Shown: piece after piece, positions 1 to 12,420 of the stretch | Layout: every line of letters begins with the position of its first letter | Position numbering within the stretch: position 1 is the stretch's first letter | NCBI GenBank assembly: GCA_028753945.1 | Contig: JAPNXP010000007.1 | Location: 3,782,001-3,846,000, forward strand | DNA: 64,000 bases | Direction: 5' to 3' | Source: Hexactinellida sp. DTS-2022 | Taxonomy: Eukaryota > Porifera > Hexactinellida | Position numbers and translations under genes: made by a program | Notes under the pieces: generated by a model | The model's input: the letters and a program-made list of their open reading frames with translations, nothing else | Database searches by the model: none | What the model was told of the DNA's origin: nothing

Positions 1-800
1 ATTGTCCTAGCCTAAAATTTTTGGCCTCACCATGGGACAAATATTCCATGGAAAATGGTCCTAGGACCAGTTTTCCATGGATTTTTGGTCTCGGATAAAT
101 TTTTTCGGGGCCCAATTTTCCATTGACAGGCTTATTAATAATTTTTTGGTCTCCATATGCAGTGGCGTAACGTGGTAAAGTGCCGCTGGGGGCAAGCATC
201 AAAAACGCCGCGCCCCCCCCCCCCCCAACAGACAAAAAACATTAATTAGCTCATAAACAAACAAAAAATAAATATTTGCTTATATACTTATCCAGGAGAC
301 AGTGTATTTTTAACTGAAGTAGTAATTTGATTGCATAAATTCACAAGATTAACCCAAATTACTTTTGTCCACGCTCGACCCGAAACGTGATATAATTTTA
401 CACGATCGCCCTTAATTAAATAGAACCCTGAGTTAATGTATTCTGTAGTGATCCATTTTGTGATGAAATTATTCACTCATCCCAGCAGGGATTCAAAGTT
501 AATGAATTATTTGATTTTTTTCGAGAAATAAACATCATTGATTTGAATGAACATAATTTCACTTTTATATATTGCTATTTGGGCAGTGAATATTGTTTAG
601 AATATTACGTCAAATAACTACGAGTAAAATAGTTTTCGCCCACTTCAAATAGTTAAAATCAATATTAAATCAATTGATTTTGATTTTGATTTTATAAAAA
701 GATCATTGTTTTTACAATCCCTGCATCTTAATCCAATTGAGCTATTAAAAAGTGCAGAAAACAGTAAGCTAATACAGTTTTCTGCCCCCCCGACAAAACG
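1..800. other. Gene-free AT-rich stretch with one hAT-like terminus
   Basis: No coding region is supported. Positions 1-120 repeat variants of a short CCATGG-containing phrase. A hAT-like terminus (CAGTGGCGTAACG) starts at 160 and is followed by a C-run near 210-227; I found no convincing partner terminus, so the element is not delimited. Confidence 0.4.
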
Positions 801-808
801 GATCACAT

Positions 809-951
809 AGGCGTAGGCTCCGGTAGGGTTGGTGAGGCCATGGCCCTACCAATAATTTGTCAAGAGCCATCATCTTCTATTAAGTATGATGCAAGTTAGC
901 ATAAATGGCCCTACCAATCCGGGCAAACCCCATCCCGAGTATACGCCCCTG
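809..951 (-). mobile_element. hAT-type MITE, 143 bp, copy A of a pair
   Basis: The element is flanked by GATCACAT (801-808) and GATCATAT (952-959), an 8-bp target duplication with one mismatch. It ends in ...TATACGCCCCTG. The same 143-bp sequence lies in the opposite orientation at 3728-3870, which confirms the boundaries. It has no coding capacity. The 8-bp duplication and CAGGGGCGTA-type end are those of hAT elements; the family assignment is inferred from these alone. Confidence 0.85.
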
Positions 952-1281
952 GATCATATTGGCACTAGGCTCGGAGAAAGGTACTGGACATGTTACAAGT
1001 GTGTCCGTTCTATTTAAAGAACAGCCCTGAGGCATCGAGCTAATACTATAAGGCTTTTGGATAGTTTGCAGACAATTCAGAATCTAAATATTCAACAACA
1101 CCCTACCATCTTCAATGCGAATTCAATGCGTAAGTAAAGTATAATAATTATTATCCCAATTGATAATAATCTATTTTTAATGGACATTCTTAGATAATTT
1201 CACAAAGTTTCATTATTTTCAAATTTAGATAGTTTTTTTTTGTATTCCAATACCGACTACAATATAGTTACTTTTACTAGA

Positions 1282-1509
1282 ATGGATATAGATGTCCAAG
1301 AGTTGCATAATTTTAATGATGAGGGCCACGAATAAGATGAGGCCAACGACTACGACCACAATGAGCGCCACCCCGATAGCCACGAGCATGATGGACTCCA
1401 TTCGTATGGCCACGACCACGATGAGCGCCACCCCTATGGCGACTACCACAATAATCGCCCGCAAGGCCAAAGGCCTAGGCGCGTAAAGCTAGCGCCTTAT
1501 GCGCTATAA
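1282..1509 (+). pseudogene. His/Asp-rich low-complexity coding remnant
   Basis: An ATG at 1282 follows a possible splice acceptor (AG at 1279-1280). The frame reads a His/Asp/Glu-rich product with two imperfect repeats (HDHDERHPYGDY type) and a basic C-terminus ending at 1507-1509. One in-frame stop at 1333-1335 interrupts it. About 150 bp upstream, at 1131, a GTAAGT donor follows a readable stretch, so this could be the last exon of a broken gene. I do not recognise the protein. It could equally be a simple repeat read by chance. Confidence 0.25.
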
Positions 1510-3350
1510 TTCATTAAAAAATGCCATTTGTTGCAATCAATTTTTTCTGGGGGGCAAGCCGACCAGACCCCAAAGGATAGCTCGCTACACTCGCTCCCCG
1601 CGCCCCACTTTAACCTCAGACTTGTAAAGCTTTGTGCCTATGCTTATGATGCAGCTGAAACGAGCTAACCTTACTAAATAAATACAAGAATTTTGCAATG
1701 ATATGCCTGTTTAATGTACAAGTATTAATTTAAAAAATCTGTCTACGTCAGGTTATACTACTATATCATAATCCATGTTAATTAACCACTGCATAGTGAC
1801 TATATTAAGCTCTACATTATTTCCGAAATTGCATACTTCATCAGTTTGGCTTCTATCAGTTTACTTCTATTGGTGAGGTATTAGCTTACGTCAATCGCAT
1901 AAGTATCATATTATTACTATCAAAGTAATTCAACTAATACTATCAATATCTTCTGCATAATAAATGACATATTGATGATGCAGCGAATTAATAATAATCA
2001 AACAATTACTATGCAGGCGCTTGAATCCTGGGATAGTAAATAGCATTAATTAATTAGTTGACATACTTGGGTCCAAAATAGCAATATGCTGTATTGAGTA
2101 CCTGTAATATATAAGTCACAGGTTTAACATATTAATATGAGTGAAGGAGGGTTATGCCGCAAAGCGGCCGTTAATTGTGTTGCGTAGTATCTAACACGAA
2201 CGAACAAAGGTCGCGAAGCGACCGAGACCGAAGGGCTCGTAAGTTTAAAAACTAAGATTTCTGGGTTTGTCATGTTTTAATTAAATTCAATACTTGTAAT
2301 CTAAATATACAATAGGTTTTTAGAAATGTTCTATATATTGTGATGTTCAATAATATATTCAAACTAGCGGGCTTCGCTTGCTAGGTCGAGACAGAACCTA
2401 ACACACACCAACCGCTTTTCGTTTGATGTGTGGTCTAATTTGATACTTAGAACGTCAATTAGAGCTGAAATAGGCCTATGGAACATTTCATGCCAAAACG
2501 TCCATACGCCCCCAGGAGACCATTCCAGTTTTTGCTGAAATATCACCAAAATTCTTCCTTAGTGAATTAAGTAATTAACCCAGGATATTAGATGATATTT
2601 ACATTTCCAAATTACAGCACTTCCAAATTTCCAATTCTTCTTCCATATATTCCCGATCTTCGATTTTCACCATTTGTATGGTTCATAGTTTTCTATTACG
2701 AAATAATAGGGCTCTCAATATAGGTACATTGGGAATTTGCTACCCTAGCTTTTCTTATTACTCCTCAAAATCAGTGTAACATTCTTCATTGACAAACCAT
2801 GGATTCCTCAAAAGTCAATTTTACACCAAAAGATTCCTTTTTCCAATTTTTACATCCCCCTAAGCATTAAAATTATTAATTCAAATAAACCTAAACCCTA
2901 GTTGTGCAATATCTAGATTCACGTGAATTACCACAATTAATTTCGGCCATATTCAGTAAAGGTTCTAGATGATGTGGATGTACAAATTGAGTGCTCAGGA
3001 AAAAAGTACAAAATTTCTCCATCTTTGGATAAATGAATGGCCATGTGGGGAATTATCAATGCATTTGAAACTTGTATCAACGAAATATATGCATTTAATC
3101 TAACCAAATTTCAAATTTGTATCTCAACTCCTTCATTGTAGTATTTAAAAAATTTTATCTGTCACTGTATCACAATAACCATAATCCTCTCATATGAAAC
3201 TGATTGTTAAGAATATTATACATTTCAGAATTGTAAATTCGTACTACAGGTATAGAGCATTCCAGAACATTTTCTCTACGAATGGACAAACAAACAGATA
3301 AATAGACAATTAGACATATAGTAAATCGAATTTAGTATAAAAAATGACAT
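1510..3350. other. Intergenic, dispersed-repeat fragments only
   Basis: No gene is seen. Positions 1541-1612 are a GC-rich MITE-like end. Positions 2150-2245 are an inverted copy of the repeat at 8323-8410. Positions 2355-2440 match a repeat also seen near 16690-16755 and 35130-35190. The rest is AT-rich sequence without structure I can name. Confidence 0.5.
2150..2245 (-). repeat. Dispersed repeat, inverted relative to 8323-8410
   Basis: The reverse complement reads ACGAGCCCTTCGGTCTCGGT and continues with the same word order as 8323-8410. The copies are diverged but collinear for about 90 bp. Confidence 0.65.
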
Positions 3351-5061
3351 TTAATTCATGTAAAGTAGGATCAATTTTTTCGATATAAGAACCCTGAGGT
3401 TGTTGAAGTCACGGGGCGATAATTTGTACTGGCGTCCTAAACGTACTTGCAGTTCTGGAGAGCTGATTGTACATATAATATCTTGAAAAGGTACCCAGCA
3501 TTGATCTTGCATGTTTTGAGGCCAAGACAAGATCGTATCCTTAGAACGCTTCATGAACTTCACAAACACATCACTGTTCTTCTGAACGCTCTATAATTAT
3601 CCGAATGCACCACTCATGATCATAAAGACAGGCTATGCGTTGCATGGCTTATATTCATCAGTATTCTTAACAGGCATGTTTTGAATGCACCCGACATAAA
3701 CTTCCTATTCCCTATAGTAATATTATCCAGGGGCGTATACTCGGGATGGGGATTGCCCGGATTGGTAGGGCCATTTATGCTAACTTGCATCATACTTAAT
3801 AGAAGATGATGGCTCTTGACAAATTATTGGTAGGGCCATGGCCTCACCAACCCTACCGGAGCCTACGCATATGTTATCCGACAAAAAATCTACACATAAT
3901 CGCCGCATTTGTATTTGCCATTTTGAGATAGGTACGAAACTAAGATGAGACCGTGTACGAGAAAAAAATTTCGACAATGAATAAAATTAAGCTGAAATCT
4001 ACTAGCACGTTTTGTGAATCTCCATTGATCAGACCAAGCAAACATTTGATTGGGGGGATAGAATTGGATCTTTTTCAGCTGCTTGCAGCGTGCCCTGGCA
4101 ATAAGACGTTTCGTTGTTCCTCTGAGTCCATGACATGGACAATTTCCATGATTTGTGGCTAATAAATGCCATTCGGCTAAAATTGAATGGTCAATTTGAT
4201 GGTGACACAAGTTTACAAAATTCTTGTAATTCTTGTATTGACTTGTAGTCCCATCACTGAATTATTTCAACTTCTTACATTCTGGTTTCACTTCTTTCAA
4301 GTATTTTTATTAATCGTCTAATAAAAGCATTAACAGTAGTTGTGTCATGGGCCATACAATCTGAAATAATACACACATTCAAAAACTTTAACTCATCACT
4401 TTCTCGACAATAGACCACAAATGGATGAAGAGTTGCTTGGCTATTTTCCAAATGGAACCCAAGTACTGCATCTTGGGCTAAAAAACTGTAATTCTCAGCG
4501 AAGACTAAAGGATGATGGCACTATCTTTTGGAATATTTTATTTAAGATATTTCAAGTAATTCAAATGAGACGTTGCAATAAAGAGGTGCTGTCTTAGACT
4601 GTCAAACTTATCACATAAAACATCCAGATACTCAGTTAAGGAAAGCTGCATCTCACAAGACAAATTCTTTCAGTGTGGATCGTCCACTGTATATAACTGA
4701 TAGAATCCTCCATTTCCACATTATTCTTAGAAAAAATATCTGACAAATGCTCCGTAACTTCCTTAAGGGCCGTCTTTCCAGGGCACTTGTCACACAACTG
4801 CATCATCAAGAACGGTTATCGAGGTACATACAAATATTGAGAGTAAGCTCGTAAAAGTAAAGGACTGATAAATTGCTGCAATTAGTAGTTTTACATTTTG
4901 GTGTTGCTCGCACTCACAAACACAATGCATGCCTCTGCTGTTACTGATACGCACCAAAAGGTCGCCATTCATAAAACTTAGAAAACCAATTTTATCACTG
5001 TAGTTTTTAAGATATTCGATATGAAGTTCTTTTAGATTGACAAGGAGCAAAGTTTCTACAT
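3351..5061 (-). pseudogene. Decayed gene of a TE-associated invertebrate family
   Basis: Several minus-strand frames carry a continuous but frameshifted protein. In order there is an MHCVCECEQHQNVKLLI block (4900-4960), a Cys pair (CDKCPG) near 4780, an AQDAVLGFH...ATLHPFVVY block near 4400-4500, an ISDCMAHDT block near 4330, a YKNFVNLCHH...EWHLLATNHGNCPCHG block near 4110-4240, and a C-terminal CTISSPEL...GRQYKLSP block (3400-3480) ending at 3351. From memory this block order recurs in uncharacterised multicopy invertebrate proteins, probably a DNA-transposon lineage; I cannot name the superfamily. It is broken by several stops and by the MITE at 3728-3870. The 5' end probably lies beyond the insertions at 5110-6370. 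Confidence 0.6.
3728..3870 (+). mobile_element. hAT-type MITE, 143 bp, copy B of a pair
   Basis: It starts CAGGGGCGTATACTCGGGAT and is flanked by ATATTATC (3720-3727) and ATGTTATC (3871-3878), 7 of 8 identical. It is the reverse-oriented partner of 809-951 and has exactly the same length. It interrupts the decayed minus-strand gene around it, so it arrived after that gene. Confidence 0.85.
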
Positions 5062-5109
5062 CTGGACCTTTCTATCGTCCTACCTAGTGTTGTAAAATTT
5101 CCAAATTAT

Positions 5110-5705
5110 CAGGGCCCGTATTCACTAAGATTACTTAGTACTTAAGTACTAAGTATATACTTAAGTACTAAGTGCGTACTTAGTTAAGTACATACTTAAG
5201 TCGACTATGAAATATTGTTGTACTTAAGTACATACTTAACTAAGTACGTACTTAAGTACGAAATTGAATTATATTTATTGAATTATATTTAATAGCATAG
5301 CATATTAGTGTATGGAATGCTATTGTAATAGCTTGCTGTATTCTTTTAACTATAAAAAGAATATTTCTCAATGAAGTTCCTGTGATTTTTGTGCTTGAGA
5401 AAAAACAGACTTTTAGAAAACAACAACCAATTGTAATAAATGTTGAAAATAGAATCATAAACTTCCCCTAAAGTAAAGCAAGTACTACTAGAAATCTATT
5501 ACAATGTTCTAATTAAACACCAACGTCTAAAGAGTCAATAAAAGAAAATTCTTATGAGTTAAGTCAACTTAGTAGGTTACTTAAGTTTTGTACTTAGGTA
5601 TGTACTTAAGTACACACTTAAATCTTAGTGAATACCAATCTTAGTGAATACGACTTAAGTACGTACTTAAGTACGTACTTAACTTCTTAGTGAATACGGG
5701 CCCTG
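5110..5705. mobile_element. Foldback MITE with TTAAG-rich arms
   Basis: Perfect 20-bp inverted ends (CAGGGCCCGTATTCACTAAG) bound the element, flanked by AT on both sides (5108-5109, 5706-5707). Next to both ends lie arrays of ACTTAAGTACGT words that can pair. No coding capacity is seen. The AT duplication suggests a Harbinger/ISL2EU-like origin, which is inference from end and duplication length only. Confidence 0.75.
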
Positions 5706-5718
5706 ATGTAATATGATG

Positions 5719-6370
5719 CTGGGCCGGTCCTTCCACTAGGCTAACTAGGCAGTCGCCTAGGGCGGCACAATTTAGGAGGGCGGCATATTTGTAAACTGAG
5801 TGAACAATTGAAGTACACACAACAATCACTTGCTTATGTAAATTGAAAATGCTCATCCTCTGATTATCCCATACCCATAATCCAAAACACACATCAATTA
5901 AACTTATTTTTCACCCAATTTGATTTTATAATCCGTAAACTAAATGGCCCAATTCTCTTTTCCTGGTAAATTCCAAGTACTCAATGTTTTGTTTGTTTTT
6001 AGAATTTAGCAGGGCCGTAACTTCCCCGGTTTATCAGGTTCAAATCAGGGCTTCATCTAGAGTTAGGTATCCCACATCCTAAGTATGAATAGTTGAAATT
6101 TCGTCCAACCTAATGTATTATGAACATGGAGATAGCACCTGATATGGGCCATTTTCCCGCTCCCTCATAAATATTTCCCAAATATCACTCACCCTGGGTG
6201 CGCGGGGCCGCCCAAATAAGGTCTAGTTCCAACCTGACCTCTTTTGTTGTTAATTTTCCCAATACGATATACTACTAAATTAGGACATGTATTCGAAAAT
6301 TTGGAGGGCGGCACGGCTTCAAATTTGCCTAGGAGGGCGGATTTAGAACCCGACTCATGGACCGCTCCTG
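5719..6370. mobile_element. hAT-type MITE, 652 bp
   Basis: It is flanked by perfect ATATGATG duplications (5711-5718 and 6371-6378). The ends are imperfect inverted repeats (CTGGGCCGGTCC and GGACCGCTCCTG). It contains repeated GGAGGGCGGC blocks near both ends. It begins 13 bp after the preceding foldback MITE. No coding capacity. Confidence 0.85.
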
Positions 6371-6378
6371 ATATGATG

Positions 6379-7299
6379 TAATTCCAACACTGGTTCATGA
6401 TGGTTTCTTGTATGTTTTATATAACATGAACATTGCATTATTCGACGGAGGTGTATCCATTATTTGTCCTAAGTTAGCCACATTTCCAGAATAAATCATC
6501 CACTTATTACCCATATCTGATGTATGCACCCATATATCAGTTTTAATAATTAAGGCAATAGAAATAGTTCAATATCCCCACCCCAAGTTTGGTTCAGACG
6601 CATACGGGATTTATTTACATATTCTTTTGTATTTCGATAAGTTAAGGGGAATTTATTTTGAATAAATTTCATACATGATTCGTCAAGCTTACCCATTGTA
6701 TTATCTTTTAGTAATACATGGTATTTTGTAACTACAGTCAATACTACCAGTTACTAAAGATGATAGGCTCCCAAAAGGGGAATTTTTTCTATAGGTATCT
6801 TTTTCAAAATTTTCAGGGTTATCGTCAATAAAAGTATTCTCTGAACTATTAATTATGACCTTCCTATAACTATACTTTCTAAATCTAACAAACTCTTAGT
6901 AACTAGGGGTAACATTGATTCAGTTGTCATTAAAACACACTGGGATTCAATTTGTTTAGGATAAATACCATCTCTATACAATTGTTTGTGGGTGTTACAA
7001 TAAAACTGTTATGGTAGCAACAATCTGTTGAATGATTAATTCGTTTGTTAATGAATACTACAAATCCTTTATATAAAATAGTTTGAAACCACTATGATAC
7101 AGGGGTGTTAAAGGGTGCTGGTAGCCTTAAACTCTTGAATTTTAGTTTGCACCAAAATGATGGCTAGAACGTCCGGGGCACATTAAACGAGATATGCTAG
7201 CTATCCCAATGTTGGGCAATACAGGAAATAAGAAAATATTTCTAATTTTGAATTTTGTTTAATGGATCATTAAGTGCAAAAAAAATTGAAATCAATATA
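6379..7299. other. Gene-free AT-rich stretch
   Basis: I see no supported gene, tRNA or terminal repeat here. Confidence 0.4.
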
Positions 7300-7559
7300 C
7301 CGTATTTACTCGAATAGTAGCCTAGGCGATTATTGTTTTTTACTCCATTTTTCGACCAATAATTTTGAGCAATTTTCTAGAATATCACATTTTATTACAA
7401 TTTAATTATGATAATCGGTTGATAATCGTATTGTGAGTTATATTAGATGTAAATGTTCACTCCGGGTAGCAGTAATAAATTTTTATTTGCTACTTTAGGG
7501 GGGCAATTATTGGAGGTAGGCGATTATTCGAATAGAGGCTACTATTCGAATAAATACGG
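7300..7559. mobile_element. MITE, 260 bp, TA-flanked (family also at 44412)
   Basis: Inverted ends beginning CCGTATTTACTCGAATAGTA are flanked by TA. The arms contain GGCGATTATT words facing each other. A second member with the same ends and internal layout lies at 44412-44653. The TA flanks suggest Tc1/mariner-type mobilisation. Confidence 0.8.
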
Positions 7560-8129
7560 TATATATATTTTAAATATAAACGTCTTCTCTATTGAATGAC
7601 ACCATTTTTGTCCAGTTCCAACATTGGGAAGTGACTAAATTATAACTTGAAGTATGCTCAGTTGAAAATGTATTAAAAGGGTAGTGACGTGATCAGTGAA
7701 TAAGTGCAAAATTGTTTCAATTGTATTTCTTAGGAAAATTAATATTTTTTTAAAATATTTTGACATAAGAAATGTCCCATAGCCACAAACATGTATACAA
7801 ACTTTGCCAAGTTTTAAATTCTAATTTGAAAAATAGTTGGCAAAAAAGATTTTTTGTGCTCAGACATGATGTAAAAATAAATACAAAAAATTAAATTTTT
7901 AAGATTTTTATCCAGAATCTAAAACGTCCGTATCTCCCCTTTAAGGTGTGTAATTTTTAGCCAAATCCAATTGTGGGAAGTGCCTCAAATTTGGATTTGA
8001 TCTGTGCTCATTTGAATACTGCGCCAACTTCCACTCGTGTAAAAGGAAGTGTTTTGATAAATTTCAGCAAAAACTGGAATGGTAACCTAGGGAAGTTTTT
8101 TCAAATTGGGCTATTTGGCAAAGTCAAGC

Positions 8130-8410
8130 GCGTGAAATTCAGATAATCGCATATAATTCGCGCCCTCTACTAGATATAAATCTCAAAATATAATAAAACA
8201 TTAAATTTATGATTGGTAACAACAGACTATCAATATGTTTATTCATTATCGAATGATGACATAATCATTAAATTTAACGTTGTTAAATTTGAATATTTGA
8301 AGCCTATTGACGCTATATAATTAACGAGCCCTTCGGTCTCGGTCGCTTTTCGATGGATCGATGCTACGCACATCAAGTTAACGGTCGATATGCGGCCTTA
8401 TTCCTCACCG
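8130..8410 (+). repeat. Dispersed repeat (AATTCGCGCCCTCT family)
   Basis: The phrase TAATTCGCGCCCTCTA, followed by TAAATCTCAAAAT, a GACTATCAATATG word and a final GACGCTATATAATTAA, recurs in the same order near 16450-16670, 22885-23060 and 35285-35380. The copies are diverged and AT-rich with no ORF. It may be a decayed non-autonomous element; boundaries are not resolved. Confidence 0.55.
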
Positions 8411-8522
8411 TTGATACCATGGAAAATGGTAGTGGATGTTATATACAACAATTTCTACCATTTCCACAGTTTTATCTTGTTTACCAATAATACCCGTTAG
8501 AAGCTAACTTCTAGGTTGAAAT

Positions 8523-8657
8523 CAGAGGCGGATCCAGGGGGGGCATCAGCCCCCCCCTAATTTGAGGCTACACCCCCTGTGAGCATAAAATTCTCATTGA
8601 GGTTCCTCCTGAAATTCCTTTGCCCCCCCCTGCCGAAAAATCCTGGCTCCGCCTCTG
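8523..8657. mobile_element. hAT-type MITE, 135 bp
   Basis: Perfect GTTGAAAT duplications (8515-8522 and 8658-8665) flank inverted ends CAGAGGCGGATCCAGG and CCTGGCTCCGCCTCTG. The interior has opposing runs of G and C. Clean boundaries and a perfect duplication suggest a fairly recent insertion. Confidence 0.9.
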
Positions 8658-8665
8658 GTTGAAAT

Positions 8666-10493
8666 AGAATTAACATTAATTTGTTTACCTATTTGTGTAA
8701 ACAGCAACAACAAATATTAATATTAGAAATTTCTAAATGCGAAATTCGAAATCAGCATACTTGTTTACCTATTATAACATTTGAAAGTTAGTTATATCCC
8801 AATATTAATTGCGGTTTCTATTCCCCGATCACTTTAATACAATCCGGACAAACAAACAAATAACTATCGAGAATTAATAATATAGATGTACGCTATTTAA
8901 TCAACTATTGACGCTAGATAATTAAGGCAATATAATAAACAACAGAAAACAATCGCAAAGCAGTTGGTATGTATCACTCTGTTCTGCCGCGAAGCGAAGT
9001 AGTTATTGGATCACAAAGATTTTTTAATTAAATGTCTAGAAGTAATTGAGGAACTGGTTAGAGTAGACTCTAAATTTCTCAGGGAAGTGAGGAATATTGT
9101 ATCTGGAAAAAAGCTCTAATATATAAGAGAAAAATTCACATCTTCCATCCCAAAAGGCGGCAAAAATTTTACCCAATCAAATTCGCAGTATGGTCCAAGA
9201 CTCCCAGCATAACTTAGCAGTAAGCATTCAATTAGAATAAATAGATAATAGTGTCTCTATCAGTTGTTAAGTGTGCAATGTCGAATCCCTAACTGAGAAT
9301 GTAATCTAATTGGCAAAGAGTAAACTCATACATCCAATCAATCAATTGAACTAAGTGTACCTAGCCAAACATTTCTAGCTTTCCATTGTTCTATCTGATA
9401 GGAAATTATTATCAATCAACAAAATAACGGTTTCCTACCGTGTACAAGTAGTACAGTTCCATAATGATGGTAAATTTACAATATTGGGATTCGGTATATC
9501 ACACACGCATAAACTTATCTATAAAATTGTCTGTTCAAATACAATTCCATCCTATTCCGGCGCTTACTGGCTTAGTGCTTTCTAATTAGTTTCTTTGAAC
9601 TTATAAAACCTAAAGCTGGGGTACAGGTATACAGTATTATATACTGATTAGGGGGCCACAGCTGAAGAGGTTGGGATACTGCTACCTATATGCTGTAAAG
9701 TATAATATGAAAAATGTCACTCAATACTATAACGATCATGTGTACATAGGCTAGCAAGGTGTTAAAATAATTACTGTATGATTTCCCAAAATAAAATCAA
9801 CCTGTGTGTGGGGCCTTCGAACGTTAAGGGCGAGAAAGATTACGAATGTGACAGACCGTAAATTTTCTGCTCGCTTATAGTATTTAGTTTGAGCTCGCTC
9901 ACATGCGCCAAATTACTCATTTAGTATTAAGTCTATGGGAGCATCACTCGATTTTCGCGAGCCTAGAAAGATTTCCTTTAAATTTACGCGCCTTCAGGCG
10001 CGCAGCATACGCCTGGATGAAACCCAGGTTGTAGTATTACAAAATGACAAAAATATTATGCATAATTTTCGTAAATTTTTCGTTAGCATTCCAGGATATT
10101 TAAATACGTACAACCACCATATCATTTGAAAAGGCATTCGCTTTGAATATAAGCCAGGGCTGCAGCTCCGAATGTAAGTTGTAAGTAAGCGCGAGCTGAG
10201 TTGTAAGTGATTAGCTTGTTATAATAATATAAATACGTTATAATTAATTTTTTTCAGTACATTATTTTTGATAATTAACAAGATTCTAAGTAAACATACT
10301 TCGGTCCGCAATCATTTCAGCAAAGGTACGAGAAAATTCAGAGCCATATAAGTTGTTCAGGGCTCATTAACATAAATCTAGATAAAATTGAATTTATTAC
10401 TATCAGCGAAGAAATCATGGGATACTAATCCATTTGATAGGGCAGTATATTAGAGAAACAAGAGTTATTAGAATAGGAATCTGGTAAATTTAC
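8666..10493. other. Gene-free stretch, possibly eIF2B4 intron
   Basis: No ORF or element is supported. It lies 3' of the eIF2B4 exon on the minus strand, so part of it is probably that gene's intron. I searched it by eye for the next eIF2B4 exon and did not find one. Confidence 0.4.
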
Positions 10494-11092
10494 CTGGAGT
10501 CAATTATAACAATCTTAAAAATGAGTTTCTTCCTTTTTGCTTCCAACACTATATTAATCACGAGATTACATGGTAAAAACACAAGTATAACATCACCATT
10601 CGTAATTTTATTCACCACCATTTCTGAAATTATTTTTGCAGCCAACAAGATGCGGGCTTGAATGAACTTTTTAGTTTGTTCTACAAACCAGTTTTTACCT
10701 TGAGATTCATCCAGTTGATCCGGAATGTGCTTGAGCAAAAATTTCATATAAGTGATACTATTCCGCATTGAAAGGGAAAGAGGGCTGCATTCCTTCAAAA
10801 AGTTAATACAAGGCTCAATAATTTTAATACATTCTCTAGCCATATCCCTATTGTCAGGTGTTCTATAATCCTGTATTAGATTCTGAAATGCAGCTAAAAG
10901 AGCTACAGTTCGTGCACTTGAGCCAGTAATTTCATCCGTTGAAAGTTGAGCACCAAGTTTTAATATAGCTGGGTGAATACCTCTCGATGAAAACATCAAT
11001 CTTGGATCAACTGTAACTAAATGAGATCTATCTGACTGATCCAAATGAGAAAATAGTTCAATAGTTTTCTCAGCAGCCTTACGTTTTGGTAC
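10494..11092 (-). CDS. EIF2B4: eIF2B delta subunit, one internal exon
   Basis: This exon encodes 199 codons plus two bases of the C-terminal alpha/beta/delta fold shared by regulatory eIF2B subunits. The delta subunit belongs to the guanine-nucleotide exchange factor that recycles eIF2 in the cytoplasm. Recognisable stretches are GIHPAILKLG, SARTVALLAAFQNLIQDY, ECSPLSLSMRN and ITNGDVILV, ending KIVIIDSR. The acceptor is TTAG before 11092 and the donor is CAG/GTAAAT at 10494/10493. The frame enters in phase 0 and leaves after two bases of the Arg codon. No in-frame stop occurs and the conserved words are intact, so the exon looks functional. I did not find the flanking exons, which implies long introns. 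It is the only host gene I can name here. Confidence 0.9.
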
Positions 11093-12420
11093 CTAATCAA
11101 AATCAAATTGTCAATAAATTCAGCATAAATCATTAAGATATGTTATATATAGTCATCAACGTTACATAATTTCATATACTTTGTCTAAAATGTTCATTTT
11201 TTAACGAATACACTTAAGGAACAAATCTAGTGAAAGTGAAAACACATAAGGCAATTAAATACGCAAATAACAAACTAAATTAACTAGGCGAGAATGAGTT
11301 TCAGGCGAGATTAATGAAGCATTTATCCTGGAGGACTGAAATCTTGACAGTACTGAATACTTAAAAGCCATTCGTCCCACGCACGGGATTTCACATCTTG
11401 AGCTAAGAACCAAGCTTATAACTGAATATATCCAGCATAACTCAGAAAAAGTCTGTATAATCGGCAAAAATGCTCTATAGGACACACTTCTGTTTTGCCG
11501 AGCAAAACCCCGGCTTTGTTAAAGTGTCCCTAAATCTCCGATTTAAAGACACTTTACGATTTAGGGACAGTTCTGTATATATGTATATATAGTCAACTCC
11601 AGTTACACCGAGGTGCTCGGGATCGTATTTCATTTAGTTATATGCGGAGTTTGTTATAACCGGAGTAAGGTATAAGGAGAGTTCGATCTTAAGAGTTCAT
11701 TACAAGTTTAATTTTGTTGTAACCGGAATTTAAGATAAACGGATTTCGTTGTAAGCAGAATTCGCTATAACCGGAGTTCATTATAACCGGAGTAAAATCA
11801 ATAGCTTAAAGGCTATGTGGGATTTAAATGACTTCGTTATAAGCGGAATTTCCTTATATCCATTTCGTTGTAACCGAAGTTTTAATAATTTAATAAGATA
11901 AAGGATAATCAAACCAGTATATGACTTCGTTATCAGCAGGTACTTCGTTAAATGCGACATGGTAATAACGGGAGTAAACTTTATATATATATAATAGAAA
12001 CTCGATTGTTGTTCGTATGTTTGCTTGTTTGTTCGTCCAGATTGCGAATTTCGCATTTATAAATTTCAAATATGAATATTTGTTCATGTTGTTTACACAA
12101 TAAAGTAAACAAATTCAAAATCAACCTAGAAATAAGCCTTCAACGGGTATTACACAGTGTGGCAAAATGGCGATTATGGGATAATAGCCTAATGGGTATT
12201 TACGCTAATGGTACGCATAAAAATTGCATTTGTACAGGTAGGAAATCGACTACGAAGAATCCTAATATATTGTTAATTTTATTCTAACTCAACGAGAAAT
12301 AAGTGAAATAATATAATAATGAAATAATTATTGAAATTTTTTAATATGGATCAATAATAATCAAATATTGATCACTCTATATCCTATCATTCCTATGCTA
12401 ATTTGTAAAATAGATAATGT
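11093..12420. other. Probable eIF2B4 intron, repeat-rich
   Basis: No exon is recognised. Positions 11494-11575 hold a short imperfect inverted repeat around GTGTCCCTAAATC / GATTTAGGGAC. Positions 11592-11978 are a degenerate array described separately. The remainder is AT-rich. Confidence 0.4.
11592..11978. repeat. Degenerate array of a GTTATAACCGGAGTT word
   Basis: Variants of TTCGTTATAACCGGAGTT occur about ten times with irregular spacing. Such words resemble the ends of Tc1/mariner-type elements that carry repeated subterminal motifs. Outer ends are not certain: GTCAACTCCAGTTACACC lies on the left and GTAATAACGGGAGTAAA on the right. Confidence 0.5.

Noticed and set aside
1225-1470. Hydrophobic minus-strand ORF resembling a membrane protein
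   Set aside because: It is the antisense of the His/Asp-rich repeat; its Val/Ile/Ala richness follows from that repeat.
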